In this document: piece by piece, positions 1 to 8,560 of the stretch | How positions within the stretch are numbered: the first letter of the stretch is position 1 | Layout: every line of letters begins with the position of its first letter | Origin: Candidatus Hydrogenedentota bacterium | GTDB lineage: Bacteria; Hydrogenedentota; Hydrogenedentia; Hydrogenedentales; GCA-2746185 | Length of the DNA stretch: 44,547 nt | Assembly (NCBI GenBank): GCA_947486375.1 | Contig: CANKTP010000004.1 | Coordinates: 1-44,547 of the forward strand | Direction of reading: 5' to 3' | Position numbers and translations under genes: made by a program | Notes under the pieces: generated by a model | Told to the model about the DNA's origin: nothing | Seen by the model: only the letters and a program-made list of their open reading frames with translations | Database searches by the model: none

Positions 1-410
1 CCGATGACCTGCCGCGAGATGCTGCCGACGCCGTGGCCCGTGCCGTGGGTGCCGGTGCTGACGGCGCCCGCGATGGCCTGCCGGTCGATGTCGCCCATGC
101 TGTCCATCGCCATGCCCGCCTCGCGCAGCGGATCGCCGAGCTGCCAAATCTTCGTGCCGCCCCAGACGGTCGCCTTCAGGTTGGGCAAGTCGGTCGAGAT
201 GATCCCCTGCATTCCGTCGAGCGAAATCAGCATACCGTCGGTCGCGCAAAGCGGCGTGAACGAATGCCCCGTGCCCGTCACGCGAATCGGCTGCTTCGCC
301 TGCGCGGCCTGTTTCACCAGCGCGATCAGGGCCTCTTCGGAGTCCGGGGTCTCGATGCGCGCGGGGGTCGCGGTGACGCCGCCCGACCAGTTTTTCCATG
401 TTTCAGCCAT
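1..410 (-). CDS. FAD-binding sugar-lactone oxidase, N-terminal part (runs off left edge)
   Basis: The first 136 residues of an FAD-linked oxidase of the L-gulonolactone / D-arabinonolactone / alditol oxidase family. These enzymes oxidise sugar lactones or alditols through a PCMH-type FAD domain at the N-terminus. Seen here: RVTGTGHSFTPL at residues 43-54, in which H49 aligns with the histidine that carries covalent flavin in many members, and the FAD-loop motif STGTHGTGHG at about 118-127. The ATG at 410 has AGGA seven bases upstream. About two thirds of a usual 430-residue protein lies outside the window, so the substrate-binding domain cannot be judged. It reads in the same direction as the D-threonine-aldolase-like gene, 149 bases upstream across a spacer that holds a 31-bp repeat. 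A cytoplasmic location is likely, since no signal peptide is visible. The family call is firm; the substrate is not known. Confidence 0.88.
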   Translation of the reverse strand, partial: MAETWKNWSGGVTATPARIETPDSEEALIALVKQAAQAKQPIRVTGTGHSFTPLCATDGMLISLDGMQGIISTDLPNLKATVWGGTKIWQLGDPLREAGMAMDSMGDIDRQAIAGAVSTGTHGTGHGVGSISRQVI

Positions 411-464
411 GTGATGTCCTTGTGTAGCGACTTAAAATTATGCCGTTGTAACGCCCCAAGCCTA

Positions 465-495
465 CATCCCCCTTGATCCCCCTTCAAAGGGGGAC
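465..495 (+). repeat. 31-bp G5/C5 palindromic repeat, copy A
   Basis: First of four near-identical 31-bp copies in the window (others at 5927-5957, 8501-8531, 30740-30770). It has two C5 runs followed by a G5 run, so CCCCCTTCAAAGGGGG can fold into a hairpin. It sits in the spacer between the two minus-strand genes at 560-1789 and 1-410. Confidence 0.85.
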
Positions 496-559
496 AATTT
501 ACGCGATTCCACGCGTGCCGTAGTTTGAAGATGCGTTGCCAACAGCAGGAATCAATTTC

Positions 560-1789
560 CTACTGCGATTTGCCGCGGGCGGCAATGGGCCAGAGTTCCT
601 CGACCTTGCCGTTGCGGAAGGGGTGGTACACGTCGTAGAGGTTGACCGTTGGGTCGCAGTGGGAGACGATCATGGGCAGCTTGTCGCCCAGCTTCACCGG
701 CCTCGACGGGTTTTGCAGGATGCAAATGCCGTGTTCGTCGCCACCAAAGCGGTATTCGATGCCGGTCACGTCGAGAAACTGGGGCGTGACGCTGTCGGAC
801 GCGAAGGCCTTGTAGCCGCCGTCGACCGTGATCAACTGTTCTGGCACGGGCTGGCTGATCGCCGTGACCAGCACCTGCAATGCCGGCCCGAAGGTGTCGA
901 AGACTTCGCTGTCGACATCGCCGATCATCCGGTACTGCACGTCCATGAAGGGATACGAGCCGAGCTGCATGTCGGTGAACTCGGGGATGTCGCAATCGAT
1001 GTCGAAGGTGCCCGTGCCGCCGCCGGAGAAGACACCCACCTCGTGTCCCGCCTTCTCCATCTGGTGCATCGTCTCGATGCAGGGCGCGAGCGATTCGAGC
1101 GACTTTGCCTTGCGCGCCTCGAATCCCGTCACATGCATCACATGCCCGGAATAGGCCTGGAGTCCGTCAAATTGCAGCGAGGGGCAGTTCTTCGCGATGT
1201 GCGCCACCAGATCGAGCGCGGGCTGTCCCGGCGCAATCCCCGTCCGCTTCGTGCCCGTGTCCAAGTCAATCAGCACCCGCTGCTTCACGCCCGCCGCCTT
1301 TGCCGCGTCATTGAAGTCCGTCGCCGTCTTCTGGTTATCGATCACCATCTGGACGCCCGCGCTCTTCTTGGTCAGCGCGATGACGCGGTCGATCTTTTCC
1401 TTCGTCACGACCGGCGAGGTAATGAGCACGTTCCCGACGCCCCCATCGACCATCACCTCCGCCTCGCTCACCTTCGCGGCACACACGCCGATGGCGCCGA
1501 GCGCAATCTGCTTGTGCGCGATGATCGGGCATTTGTGCGTCTTCGTGTGGGGACGCAGGCCCTTGCCCTTCGCCTTGAGGTGCTTGGCCATCTTCGCGAG
1601 GTTCGCCTCGAAGAGGTCGAGGTCGATCAGCAATGCGGGCGTGTTCAGGTCCGCGAGGGCGATGGGTTTGTCGAGTCGGATGGGTTCGTTCGCGTTTGAT
1701 ACCGCCGCATGTGCCGAAGTAGTAGTCGCCATGATCGCGGCACCCGCCGCCGCCCCTCCCATGAAACCGCGTCGTGATACTGAGTTCAT
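560..1789 (-). CDS. D-threonine aldolase-like PLP enzyme with Tat signal
   Basis: A fold-type III PLP enzyme of the D-threonine aldolase / D-serine dehydratase (DSD1) family, 409 residues. It has an alanine-racemase-like TIM barrel followed by the C-terminal DSD beta domain. RPHTKTHK at about 79-86 holds the PLP lysine (K83). SHCDPTVNLYD near residue 376 gives the metal pair H-x-D (H377, D379), the D-threonine aldolase arrangement, whereas D-serine dehydratases have H-x-C. The N-terminus carries a twin-arginine signal (SRRGFMGG, then an Ala-rich stretch ending SAHA), so an exported, folded enzyme is predicted. Family members usually cleave D-threonine or other D-beta-hydroxy amino acids to glycine and an aldehyde. 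I chose ATG 1789 because GAGGTG lies six bases upstream; a GTG at 1795 is the in-frame alternative. The next gene downstream is an FAD oxidase. The exact substrate is inferred. Confidence 0.87.
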   Translation of the reverse strand: MNSVSRRGFMGGAAAGAAIMATTTSAHAAVSNANEPIRLDKPIALADLNTPALLIDLDLFEANLAKMAKHLKAKGKGLRPHTKTHKCPIIAHKQIALGAIGVCAAKVSEAEVMVDGGVGNVLITSPVVTKEKIDRVIALTKKSAGVQMVIDNQKTATDFNDAAKAAGVKQRVLIDLDTGTKRTGIAPGQPALDLVAHIAKNCPSLQFDGLQAYSGHVMHVTGFEARKAKSLESLAPCIETMHQMEKAGHEVGVFSGGGTGTFDIDCDIPEFTDMQLGSYPFMDVQYRMIGDVDSEVFDTFGPALQVLVTAISQPVPEQLITVDGGYKAFASDSVTPQFLDVTGIEYRFGGDEHGICILQNPSRPVKLGDKLPMIVSHCDPTVNLYDVYHPFRNGKVEELWPIAARGKSQ

Positions 1790-1820
1790 TTTCACCTCGT
1801 CTGATGTTGCCCTAATTCCT

Positions 1821-1970
1821 CGTTCCCAAGTTGTACTTGGGAACGCAAATGCTCGCGAAGTTGCACTTCGCAGCCTCCACCTGAGTCTCGAACTTTAATC
1901 AGGTCCTTGCGTCCAACCCACAAAGCACAGCTTTTAGCTCAAGCCCGTTCCCAAGTGCAACTTGGGAACG
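1821..1970. repeat. Cluster of short palindromes, outer pair inverted
   Basis: Palindromes at 1821-1845 (CGTTCCCAAGT/ACTTGGGAACG), 1855-1871 (GCGAAGT/ACTTCGC) and 1946-1970 (again CGTTCCCAAG...CTTGGGAACG). The third is the reverse complement of the first with one base changed, so the two bracket a 150-bp segment. The segment fills part of the 390-base gene-free spacer 1790-2179 upstream of the D-threonine-aldolase-like gene. No coding potential is apparent. Confidence 0.75.
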
Positions 1971-2044
1971 AGAATAACTCTCCGTACTACTACCCGTCGA
2001 AATCTTATATTCTTTCGCGGATTTTCATGCGGTCGACGGTTCTT

Positions 2045-2173
2045 TTCTTTGCGCTCTATGCGTTCTTTGAGGTTCATTCGTTGTTTTTTTGTATCCGTGC
2101 CATCCGCGTTATCCGTGGTTGATCTTTTGGTTGCGGCCATGCCGCGCTGTGTCCTCTGTGCCTCTGTGGTGAA
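2045..2173. repeat. Low-complexity intergenic repeat (CTCTGTGCCTCTGTGGTGAA type)
   Basis: A pyrimidine/G-rich run with the near-repeats CTTTGCGCTCTATGCG, ATCCGTGCCATCCGCGTTATC and CCTCTGTGCCTCTGTGGT. Similar strings are familiar as dispersed intergenic repeats in environmental genomes; that recognition is from memory. It ends just before the stop of the WD40 gene (2180). I see no gene in 1796-2179. Confidence 0.45.
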
Positions 2174-2179
2174 TTCGTT

Positions 2180-5100
2180 CTACTCCGCTTTCTCCTTCGC
2201 CACCATCGCCGCATCCGGCGCAATCTTCAGCCGGATCGGATCGCCCACGAACACCGGGTTCGTCGCCGAGGGCGTCTCGATGCGCGCCTGGATGTAGATG
2301 GGACGATCAATCGCCGTCACCCAAGGCTCGACGTAGAGTTCCATGCCGCGTTCGTATTCGCCCTCGCGCACGAGGATGCCGTTCAGGCCCGTATCCATTA
2401 CCCGCACGCCGTACGGCAGGTTCAACACGTCAATCGGAACCCGCCCGTCAAACCCATTCGCCCGGTCCAATTTCACCGAAATCTTGCCTGATTGCCCCGG
2501 CGCGATCGCGACTTCGAGTTCCCCGTTATTGACGACCAAGTCCGGCGGCATCTCGCTCACCGTGATCGCGCCAATACGGTTCTCGCGAACGACCGGCTTG
2601 CCGTCGAGTTCCGCCTCGGCCGATATGACGAAGGAAGCCTCGACAAAGGTCGACTGCGCATCGGATCCGGCGAAGATCGGAATCCGGACGTCTTCCTCGC
2701 CCGCGAGGACGGTATCGGGTTGCGTCGTGAAGCCTGCGGGAAGTCCCACGATCTGCACCTTCACCGGACCGTCGAATCCGTCCTTGCGCTGAACGCTCAC
2801 CTCGACCGTCTTCTTGCTCCCGCGCGAGATGTTCAATCGGCCCACGCCGCGCAGCGAGAAATCCGGCTTCAACGGACGCACCATCAACCGATACGCCCCG
2901 CCGTCGCCACCCGCGCCTAGCGCATCGGTCACACGCACAAGGTAATTGCCATCGGCGGGCGCCACGAAGTCGAGCCGCGAATCGCCGCCGCCGTCCGCCT
3001 CGCCGAGAAATCCGTCGTCGTTCCGCCAGAGCAATGTATGCACCGGCATGCCGTTCGTGGCGAACGCCGTCCCCGGCGGATGGACCTCGACCTTGTAGGC
3101 CTTGCTGTCCACCGCGTGGTGCTCGGGCGTCGTTCCGAAGAAGGTCTTGCGCTGGCCGTTCGCGTAGGTCGCGAAGCCCACGTCCTCGTCGCCGTAGTCC
3201 GGCAGATCGTCGACCATGATGATCTCGGAGCCCATCATCATGTAGTCGTTCATCTTGATGTCGCGCCAACTATCCAGCCGGAAGCCGCCGCTCCGCGAGT
3301 CGCGTCCGTTGAGCGCGAGGTGGGTCTGCGCGACGCTCCGCACCACGCCCAATTCAAGCGGCTTGCCACTGGTATCGAGAATTTCGATCAGCGAGTCCAA
3401 CCCAACGCCCAGCCGCGATGCCAGCGTCTCGATGACATACGTCTCGCCCTTGGTCGCGGCGAAGCGATACACATCCGAATCGCCCCCGGCAACGGATGAA
3501 TCGATTTGTCCATTCGTCGTCGACGGAAACGCCACCGTCATCGCGCTCGCGGGGTCGTTGTTCGGCTCCGCCTCGAAGGCCTCGGGGAACGGCCCGACCG
3601 CCACGCGCGGCACCGGCACCGGGTTCCATTCCGCATACGAAACAGGCAGCTCGGCGCGCGTGGTGACGTCCGCAGTTTCGGGCGGCGTGACGCGAAGGAC
3701 TTCCGTCCCGCCCAAGTTGAATCCCTTGGCATGCACATCCGTCGCGATTCCAGCGGGCACCCCGAGCGGCGAGACTTCCGTCACAAAGGGAAACCGGCCC
3801 ACGTTCAGCCGGTAGTACAGCCCGGCCCGCAATTCCTTGTCCTCGATCTGCAACACATAATCGCCGTCCGTGGCCGTCTTGAACCCGAGGAACATTCGGC
3901 TCTTCGGCCCGTGATCGGCGTTCGTCGCAATCACGATACCCGCGCCATCAAAGGCCTTCATCGCTGGACTAATCGTCGTGTCGGTCAGCACGAACACAAT
4001 CTCGTCGCCCGCCTTCGCGGCCACCTTGTAGCGATCCACGTCACCCGCGATATTGAATTGCCCCACCATAATCGTCGGCCACGCGAGCGCCTGCGCCGTC
4101 TCGACGGTATCGTTTGGTTCCGTCTCGCCCCCGTCGGCCTGGTCGGCCACGGTGAACGACTGCCCGTTGCTCAGGCCAGTCGGCGTCCGGAACAAAATCT
4201 CGTGCCGCCCCACGGCGATGTCCGCCGCGATGGTCAGTTTCAATTTCAGTTTGTACGGCCGCGCATTGTCGATGATTTCCCCCGCCGTGCCGCGCTTGCC
4301 GTCGTCGAAATCCAAGTCCACCTCGGGCCCCGGCTCGACCGACAGAATCTCCGCCTTGATTCGGCCGTCGCTCACGACGACCTCGGCCTTGTCGAGGTTC
4401 TTGCCGTCGACCGTCACCTCGACCTCTGTGCCCTTCGGCGCGCGGTCGGGGCTCATCGAGCCAAACGACGGGGGCACCGTCGCGCGGAGGATGACTGGAG
4501 GCACGGCGAGCGGGCGCGGCTTCTTGCCCTTGTCCGTCTCCACCGCCGCCACCGTGGTTGTCCCGTCCAGCGGCTTCCCGGTCGCCGCTGCATACAACGC
4601 GCTCGACGCATCGTAACGTCCCGCGGCAAGCAACGCGCCATCGGGGCTCAACGCCAGCGCGGACACCCAATCGGCCTGTGGCTCGAAGACAATCCCTTCC
4701 GCCAGCGTCGCCGCGTCCCATGCCTTGATGCGCTGGTCCTCGCCGGTCGAATAGATCGTCTTTTCGTCGGGCGAATACACAATTTTCAAAATCGGGCCAT
4801 CGTGTGCAAACGTCGACGCCGCCAGTTGGCCCGCCGTCGATCCCGATTGCTGTATCGGCTCGCCGCCGGTGTCCATCCGCCACACGCGAATGCTCTTGTC
4901 CGCCCCCGCGCCCGCGAGGAATTTCCCCGACGGCGAGAAGGCGATGCTGTTGACCGTATCGAGCGAATCGCTAATCGTCAGCAGCAGCATGCCCGTCGCC
5001 GCATCCCAAATCTTGACGGTCCTGTCGCCCGCGCCCGAGGCGATCATCTTTCCGTCCGGCGAATAGTCGAGCGTGTACACCGCGTCGACGTGGTTCTCGA

Positions 5101-5998
5101 GCAGCATCCGTTGCGTGCCCGCCGCCACGTCCCAGATCGCAATCATCCGGTCGTAGCTCGATGTTGCCAGGCTCTTGCCGTCGGGACTAAACGCCACATC
5201 GAGGATATTGTCCTTGTGTCCATCGAGCGTGCGCAGCAAGGTCCAGTCGGCGGTCTTCCAAACCTTCACCTCGCCCGCGCGTCCCGGAAGTCCGCCCGCC
5301 GCCGCCAGCAACGCGCCATCGGGAGAAAACGCGAGTCCCCGGACCGTCTCCGCATGGCCCGCGAGCGTCGCCTTCGCGGTCGACAATCCCGTCACCGAAT
5401 CGACTACGAACACCTCAACCGTGTGCAGTTGCCCCCGCGCTAGCAACAATTCCCCATTGACCGTGGCAAATGCCTGCGACGCGATGGGCGCGACGCCGGT
5501 CGTGGCATGGGCATCTTGCCCATGTGCCCCCGGCGGCGATGTCGGCAACGCGACAGGTGCCCCGCTCGACTTCGCGCCTCCCTCGATCCACAAACGGATG
5601 ACCTCGATCTGTTCCGGCTTGAGCTGCTCGAACTTCTCCGGCGGCGGCATGTGCGGCTCGGCTTTCCACTCGAGCATCCGGATCAGCTTGCTCTCCCGGG
5701 CATTCCCCGGCAGGATGCTCACCCCGCTCTCCCCGCCCGCCAACATTGTCGCCGCCGTCGAAAGATCGAGCTTCGACTTCACCTTCTCCGTCCCCGGAAA
5801 ATGACATCCGGAACATTTCTTCTGGAGAATCGGGTAGACATCGGCCTCGAAGGTCACATCGGCCGCATACACGGGCACCAAAGCGATTGCGGCAATTGTC
5901 AGCCCACGAAACCAACACCAGGACAAGTCCCCCTTATAAGGGGGATCAAGGGGGATGTCAGCGCGGTATATCGGCCACGCCCAGCGGTCAAGCATCAT
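2180..5998 (-). CDS. PSCyt1 cytochrome - WD40 - PPC multidomain exported protein
   Basis: A 1272-residue multidomain protein of the planctomycete-type family. Order: signal-like hydrophobic segment (RGLTIAAIALVPVYAA, about 31-46); PSCyt1 cytochrome-like domain with heme motif CSGCH (62-66) and a likely distal Met in MPPP (117); WD40 repeats from about 170 to 490 (several 'SPDGK.LA' and 'I.IWD' units); a TIG-like beta domain near 505-600; then two pre-peptidase C-terminal (PPC) type segments, each opening with 'EPN[DN]', and further beta-rich domains. Probably periplasmic or surface-bound. It is the last gene of a three-gene minus-strand set with 6016-8460 and 8561-9928; such genes co-occur in Planctomycetota, where their role is unknown. 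Start: ATG 5998 has GAGG upstream, but the first 25 codons include a 31-bp repeat read in frame (IPLDPPYKGDL). A TTG at 5926 just after the repeat, with AAGGGGGAC as ribosome site, is a real alternative. Confidence 0.86.
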   Translation of the reverse strand: MMLDRWAWPIYRADIPLDPPYKGDLSWCWFRGLTIAAIALVPVYAADVTFEADVYPILQKKCSGCHFPGTEKVKSKLDLSTAATMLAGGESGVSILPGNARESKLIRMLEWKAEPHMPPPEKFEQLKPEQIEVIRLWIEGGAKSSGAPVALPTSPPGAHGQDAHATTGVAPIASQAFATVNGELLLARGQLHTVEVFVVDSVTGLSTAKATLAGHAETVRGLAFSPDGALLAAAGGLPGRAGEVKVWKTADWTLLRTLDGHKDNILDVAFSPDGKSLATSSYDRMIAIWDVAAGTQRMLLENHVDAVYTLDYSPDGKMIASGAGDRTVKIWDAATGMLLLTISDSLDTVNSIAFSPSGKFLAGAGADKSIRVWRMDTGGEPIQQSGSTAGQLAASTFAHDGPILKIVYSPDEKTIYSTGEDQRIKAWDAATLAEGIVFEPQADWVSALALSPDGALLAAGRYDASSALYAAATGKPLDGTTTVAAVETDKGKKPRPLAVPPVILRATVPPSFGSMSPDRAPKGTEVEVTVDGKNLDKAEVVVSDGRIKAEILSVEPGPEVDLDFDDGKRGTAGEIIDNARPYKLKLKLTIAADIAVGRHEILFRTPTGLSNGQSFTVADQADGGETEPNDTVETAQALAWPTIMVGQFNIAGDVDRYKVAAKAGDEIVFVLTDTTISPAMKAFDGAGIVIATNADHGPKSRMFLGFKTATDGDYVLQIEDKELRAGLYYRLNVGRFPFVTEVSPLGVPAGIATDVHAKGFNLGGTEVLRVTPPETADVTTRAELPVSYAEWNPVPVPRVAVGPFPEAFEAEPNNDPASAMTVAFPSTTNGQIDSSVAGGDSDVYRFAATKGETYVIETLASRLGVGLDSLIEILDTSGKPLELGVVRSVAQTHLALNGRDSRSGGFRLDSWRDIKMNDYMMMGSEIIMVDDLPDYGDEDVGFATYANGQRKTFFGTTPEHHAVDSKAYKVEVHPPGTAFATNGMPVHTLLWRNDDGFLGEADGGGDSRLDFVAPADGNYLVRVTDALGAGGDGGAYRLMVRPLKPDFSLRGVGRLNISRGSKKTVEVSVQRKDGFDGPVKVQIVGLPAGFTTQPDTVLAGEEDVRIPIFAGSDAQSTFVEASFVISAEAELDGKPVVRENRIGAITVSEMPPDLVVNNGELEVAIAPGQSGKISVKLDRANGFDGRVPIDVLNLPYGVRVMDTGLNGILVREGEYERGMELYVEPWVTAIDRPIYIQARIETPSATNPVFVGDPIRLKIAPDAAMVAKEKAE
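5503..5528. repeat. GGGCATCTTGCCCATG palindrome inside the WD40 gene
   Basis: The palindrome TGGCATGGGCATCTTGCCCA continues to 5528 and is read as HGQDAHAT (about residues 159-166) of the PSCyt1-WD40 protein, in the linker between the cytochrome and WD40 domains. The same coding repeat occurs twice in the gene at 13291-14040, so it is a dispersed DNA element tolerated in linkers. Confidence 0.75.
5927..5957 (-). repeat. 31-bp G5/C5 palindromic repeat, copy B (coding)
   Basis: Same element as at 465-495 in the opposite orientation, with TATAAG in place of TTGAAG/TTCAAA at the centre. It lies inside the open frame at the 5' end of the WD40 gene, where it is translated as DIPLDPPYKGD, or it forms the leader and ribosome site if translation starts at TTG 5926. 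Confidence 0.82.
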
Positions 5999-6015
5999 TT
6001 CAAAAACCTCGACAA

Positions 6016-8460
6016 TCAGTGATTAAACAAAAATTCCTTGCTCGTCAGCACCGCCCAAGCCACGTCCTCGAACCCCAGCCGCCGCTCCTCGGGCGACACC
6101 GCCGCGGACGCCAGCAATGGCAGGGCCTTGTCCATCTCCCCCGGCGAGGGAAACCGTCCCAACGCCCGGAGGTAAATGTCCTCCAACGCGCCCTTGTCGT
6201 CGAGCCCCTTCGCCAACAGGTGCGACACCATCGAGTTCGCGTCGCGCAGCTTGCCGTTCAGGGTATCGCCGTTCGCGATGTGCAGCGCTTGGGCCACGCT
6301 CGAGTCCTCGGTGCGTTCGCAGGAACACGTCTGCTCGCGTTCCGGACGGCCGAACGCGGTCAGGAAATAGGACCCCACCTGCGAGTCGGGCAACTGGAGC
6401 GCCCGGAACCCGCCCGGATAACCATCAAAGGCCGTCGGCACCGCCGTCACGGCGGAATAGGCATCGAGAATCACCTCCGCGTCCAAGCGCCGGATGATAT
6501 ACGCCGAATAATATTTCTCGTCCGCGACATTCGGATCGGCGGACTGGGAGGAGCGTTGATACGCCGCCGAGTTCATGATCGTGCGAATCAATTGTTTGAC
6601 ATCGAACTTTTTCTCGACGAAATCGGCTGTGAGCGCCTCGAAGAGCGGCTGGTTGGTCGCGGGGTTCGTCAGCCGCAGATCGTCGACCGGCTCGACCAAT
6701 CCCCGGCCCATGAAGTTCTTCCAGACCCGGTTCACGATGGCCCGCGTAAAGTAGGGATTGTCGGACGAGGTGAGCCATTTGACCAAGGTCTCGCGGCGGT
6801 CCCCCGGCTGATCCAGCGGTATCGCCTCGCCGTCCAAGGGCTTCGGCGGCACCGGCACCCCCAGTCTCGGGTGCGGGATATTGCCAAAGGGATCGGCCAA
6901 CACATCGATGTCCCCGCCGTTCTTCCCGTTCTTCAACTTCACCTGCGAGAACAGGTTGGCCATCCCGTAATAATCGTCCTGGGTCCACTTCTCCAGCGGA
7001 TGGTTGTGGCAGCGCGCACAGGTGATCGACATCCCGAGAAACGCCAGCGAGGTCGTCTCCGTCAAGTCGATGGTCTCCTTGTGCATCGCGAAGTAGTTCG
7101 CCGCGCCGTTTTCCTGGGTGCTTCCCGTCGCCGTCAGGAGGTCCCGGGCGAACTGGTCCCAGGGCTTGTTGGCAGTTACGCTCTCGCGGATGAAACGGTT
7201 AAATGCCGTCAAGTCCTCTCGGCGCGGCAAGTTACGCGATGAAACGAGCAACAGGTCGGACCATTTATAGGACCAATAGTCGACGAACTCGGGCCTCTCC
7301 AACAAGGCGTCCACGAGCCGCGCCTGCTTGTCAGGACGGTTGTCCATGACAAACGCGAAACTCTCGTCGCTCGTCGGAAGTACCCCAGTCGCATCGAGAT
7401 ACGCACGCCGCACGAACTCAGCGTCGCTCGCCTTCGCCGCTGGGGCGATCCTGAGTTGAGAGAGCTGCGCGAGGACATGCTCGTCGATGAAATTCGCGCG
7501 GGGTGCCTTGGCAAAGACCTCGGGGGAAATCGCATCCGCCCGGGGCACAACCACTTGCGCGGCATTCACCCGGCTCGAATACCACACCGATATCGCCGCC
7601 GCGCCGGGACCCTGCACCGTCACCCCGCCCAGGTCGTCGACGATCACCACCGATTCGTCCGTGGTGCTGAACTTAGCCCAGCGGGTCACGTCCGCGTAAG
7701 TGCCGTCGGAATAATGGGCTTGCACAAGAAGCGGTTGCTTCACCCCCGCGCCAAGCGTCACGTTCGGCGGGTACACCGCGATGCGCTCGATCCGGGGATC
7801 GTCTTCCTTCGCCTTCGGGGCACCGGCGATAATCCACTCGCGGATGAGGGCGTAGGGCTCGCTATCCTTCTCGAAACGCTCGCCGCCTTCATGGGGAATG
7901 GACATCGTGGGCTTCAGAAGTATCAGGCTCGCCTCGGGTTCCGCTAGGGACACCCGCCGACCCTTCGCCTGCCGCGTCAACGCGCGATGATCGAGGTCAT
8001 GGTCGAATCCGCGGAGCGACAATTTAAATCCGTTCTTGCCCGCCGCCGCCCCGTGGCACGCACCGGTGTTGCACCCCATCTTGTACAAAACTGGCTGAAT
8101 ATGGTTCCGAAAACTGGGTTGGAATGATTGTGTTCTACCTGAAACACGCACTTTCGCCTCGACCGTCTCCCCATTTGCGGTCGCCTTGATCGTCGTTTCC
8201 CCATCCCCAACGGCGGTCACTCTTCCCAGCGCATCCACCGTTGCCACTGCCAGATTTGCGGAGCTAAACTCGACCCCGCTCGGCACGCCCAAGATCGTCG
8301 CGCCCTCCACCTCCTGGACCAACAACCCGTGGATCGCCCCCACCCGGTTTAGCGCGATCTCGTCCGGAAACGCCCGCAACTCGGCGTACGCTGAAATTGA
8401 AGTGGCTGCCACAGCTAGGAACACGGAAAGAACCGAACGGCAATAACTTACGGCAAACAC
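6016..8460 (-). CDS. BIG2 / PSCyt2 (DUF1549) / PSD1 (DUF1553) exported protein
   Basis: 814 residues with an N-terminal signal peptide (hydrophobic 10-24, cleavage near AYA-EL). Order: BIG2 Ig-like domain at about 27-108 ('VATVDALGRVTAVGDGETTI'); a short cysteine segment GCNTGACHG (129-137), which is CX4CH rather than canonical CXXCH; a second Ig-like region at about 205-305; DUF1549/PSCyt2 at about 320-520 with a canonical heme motif CARCH (481-485) followed by NHPLEKW; and DUF1553/PSD1 at about 555-800. These proteins are abundant in Planctomycetota, Verrucomicrobiota and relatives, are presumed periplasmic c-type cytochromes, and have no settled function. Its stop is 17 bases before the ATG of the WD40 gene, and a 31-bp repeat lies between it and the DUF1501 gene upstream, so the trio is probably co-transcribed. 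The role is inferred only from company: extracellular polymer breakdown or electron transfer. Confidence 0.9.
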   Translation of the reverse strand: MFAVSYCRSVLSVFLAVAATSISAYAELRAFPDEIALNRVGAIHGLLVQEVEGATILGVPSGVEFSSANLAVATVDALGRVTAVGDGETTIKATANGETVEAKVRVSGRTQSFQPSFRNHIQPVLYKMGCNTGACHGAAAGKNGFKLSLRGFDHDLDHRALTRQAKGRRVSLAEPEASLILLKPTMSIPHEGGERFEKDSEPYALIREWIIAGAPKAKEDDPRIERIAVYPPNVTLGAGVKQPLLVQAHYSDGTYADVTRWAKFSTTDESVVIVDDLGGVTVQGPGAAAISVWYSSRVNAAQVVVPRADAISPEVFAKAPRANFIDEHVLAQLSQLRIAPAAKASDAEFVRRAYLDATGVLPTSDESFAFVMDNRPDKQARLVDALLERPEFVDYWSYKWSDLLLVSSRNLPRREDLTAFNRFIRESVTANKPWDQFARDLLTATGSTQENGAANYFAMHKETIDLTETTSLAFLGMSITCARCHNHPLEKWTQDDYYGMANLFSQVKLKNGKNGGDIDVLADPFGNIPHPRLGVPVPPKPLDGEAIPLDQPGDRRETLVKWLTSSDNPYFTRAIVNRVWKNFMGRGLVEPVDDLRLTNPATNQPLFEALTADFVEKKFDVKQLIRTIMNSAAYQRSSQSADPNVADEKYYSAYIIRRLDAEVILDAYSAVTAVPTAFDGYPGGFRALQLPDSQVGSYFLTAFGRPEREQTCSCERTEDSSVAQALHIANGDTLNGKLRDANSMVSHLLAKGLDDKGALEDIYLRALGRFPSPGEMDKALPLLASAAVSPEERRLGFEDVAWAVLTSKEFLFNH

Positions 8461-8500
8461 TTTGGCGATTCTCCTAACCTACCTTGTCCCGTTGGCTAAA

Positions 8501-8531
8501 GTCCCCCTTTGAAGGGGGATCAAGGGGGATG
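8501..8531 (-). repeat. 31-bp G5/C5 palindromic repeat, copy C
   Basis: Same orientation as copy B and, read in reverse complement, identical over 31 bases to copies A and D. It occupies the 100-base spacer between the DUF1501 gene and the PSD1 gene of the minus-strand set, so it would lie in the shared transcript and could act as an RNA hairpin (CCCCCTT-TG-AAGGGGG). Confidence 0.85.
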
Positions 8532-8560
8532 TTATGCGTAACTCAACCTATGAGCACCGC

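Noticed and set aside
536-1699. Long plus-strand open frame opposite the D-threonine-aldolase-like gene
   Set aside because: Arg/His/Val-rich composition typical of antisense reading of a high-GC gene; no domain. The same holds for long antisense frames at 3506-5443, 19482-21479, 38090-40744 and 42987-44438.
560-1789. D-serine dehydratase
   Set aside because: The metal motif is H-x-D (SHCDPT), as in D-threonine aldolases, not H-x-C.
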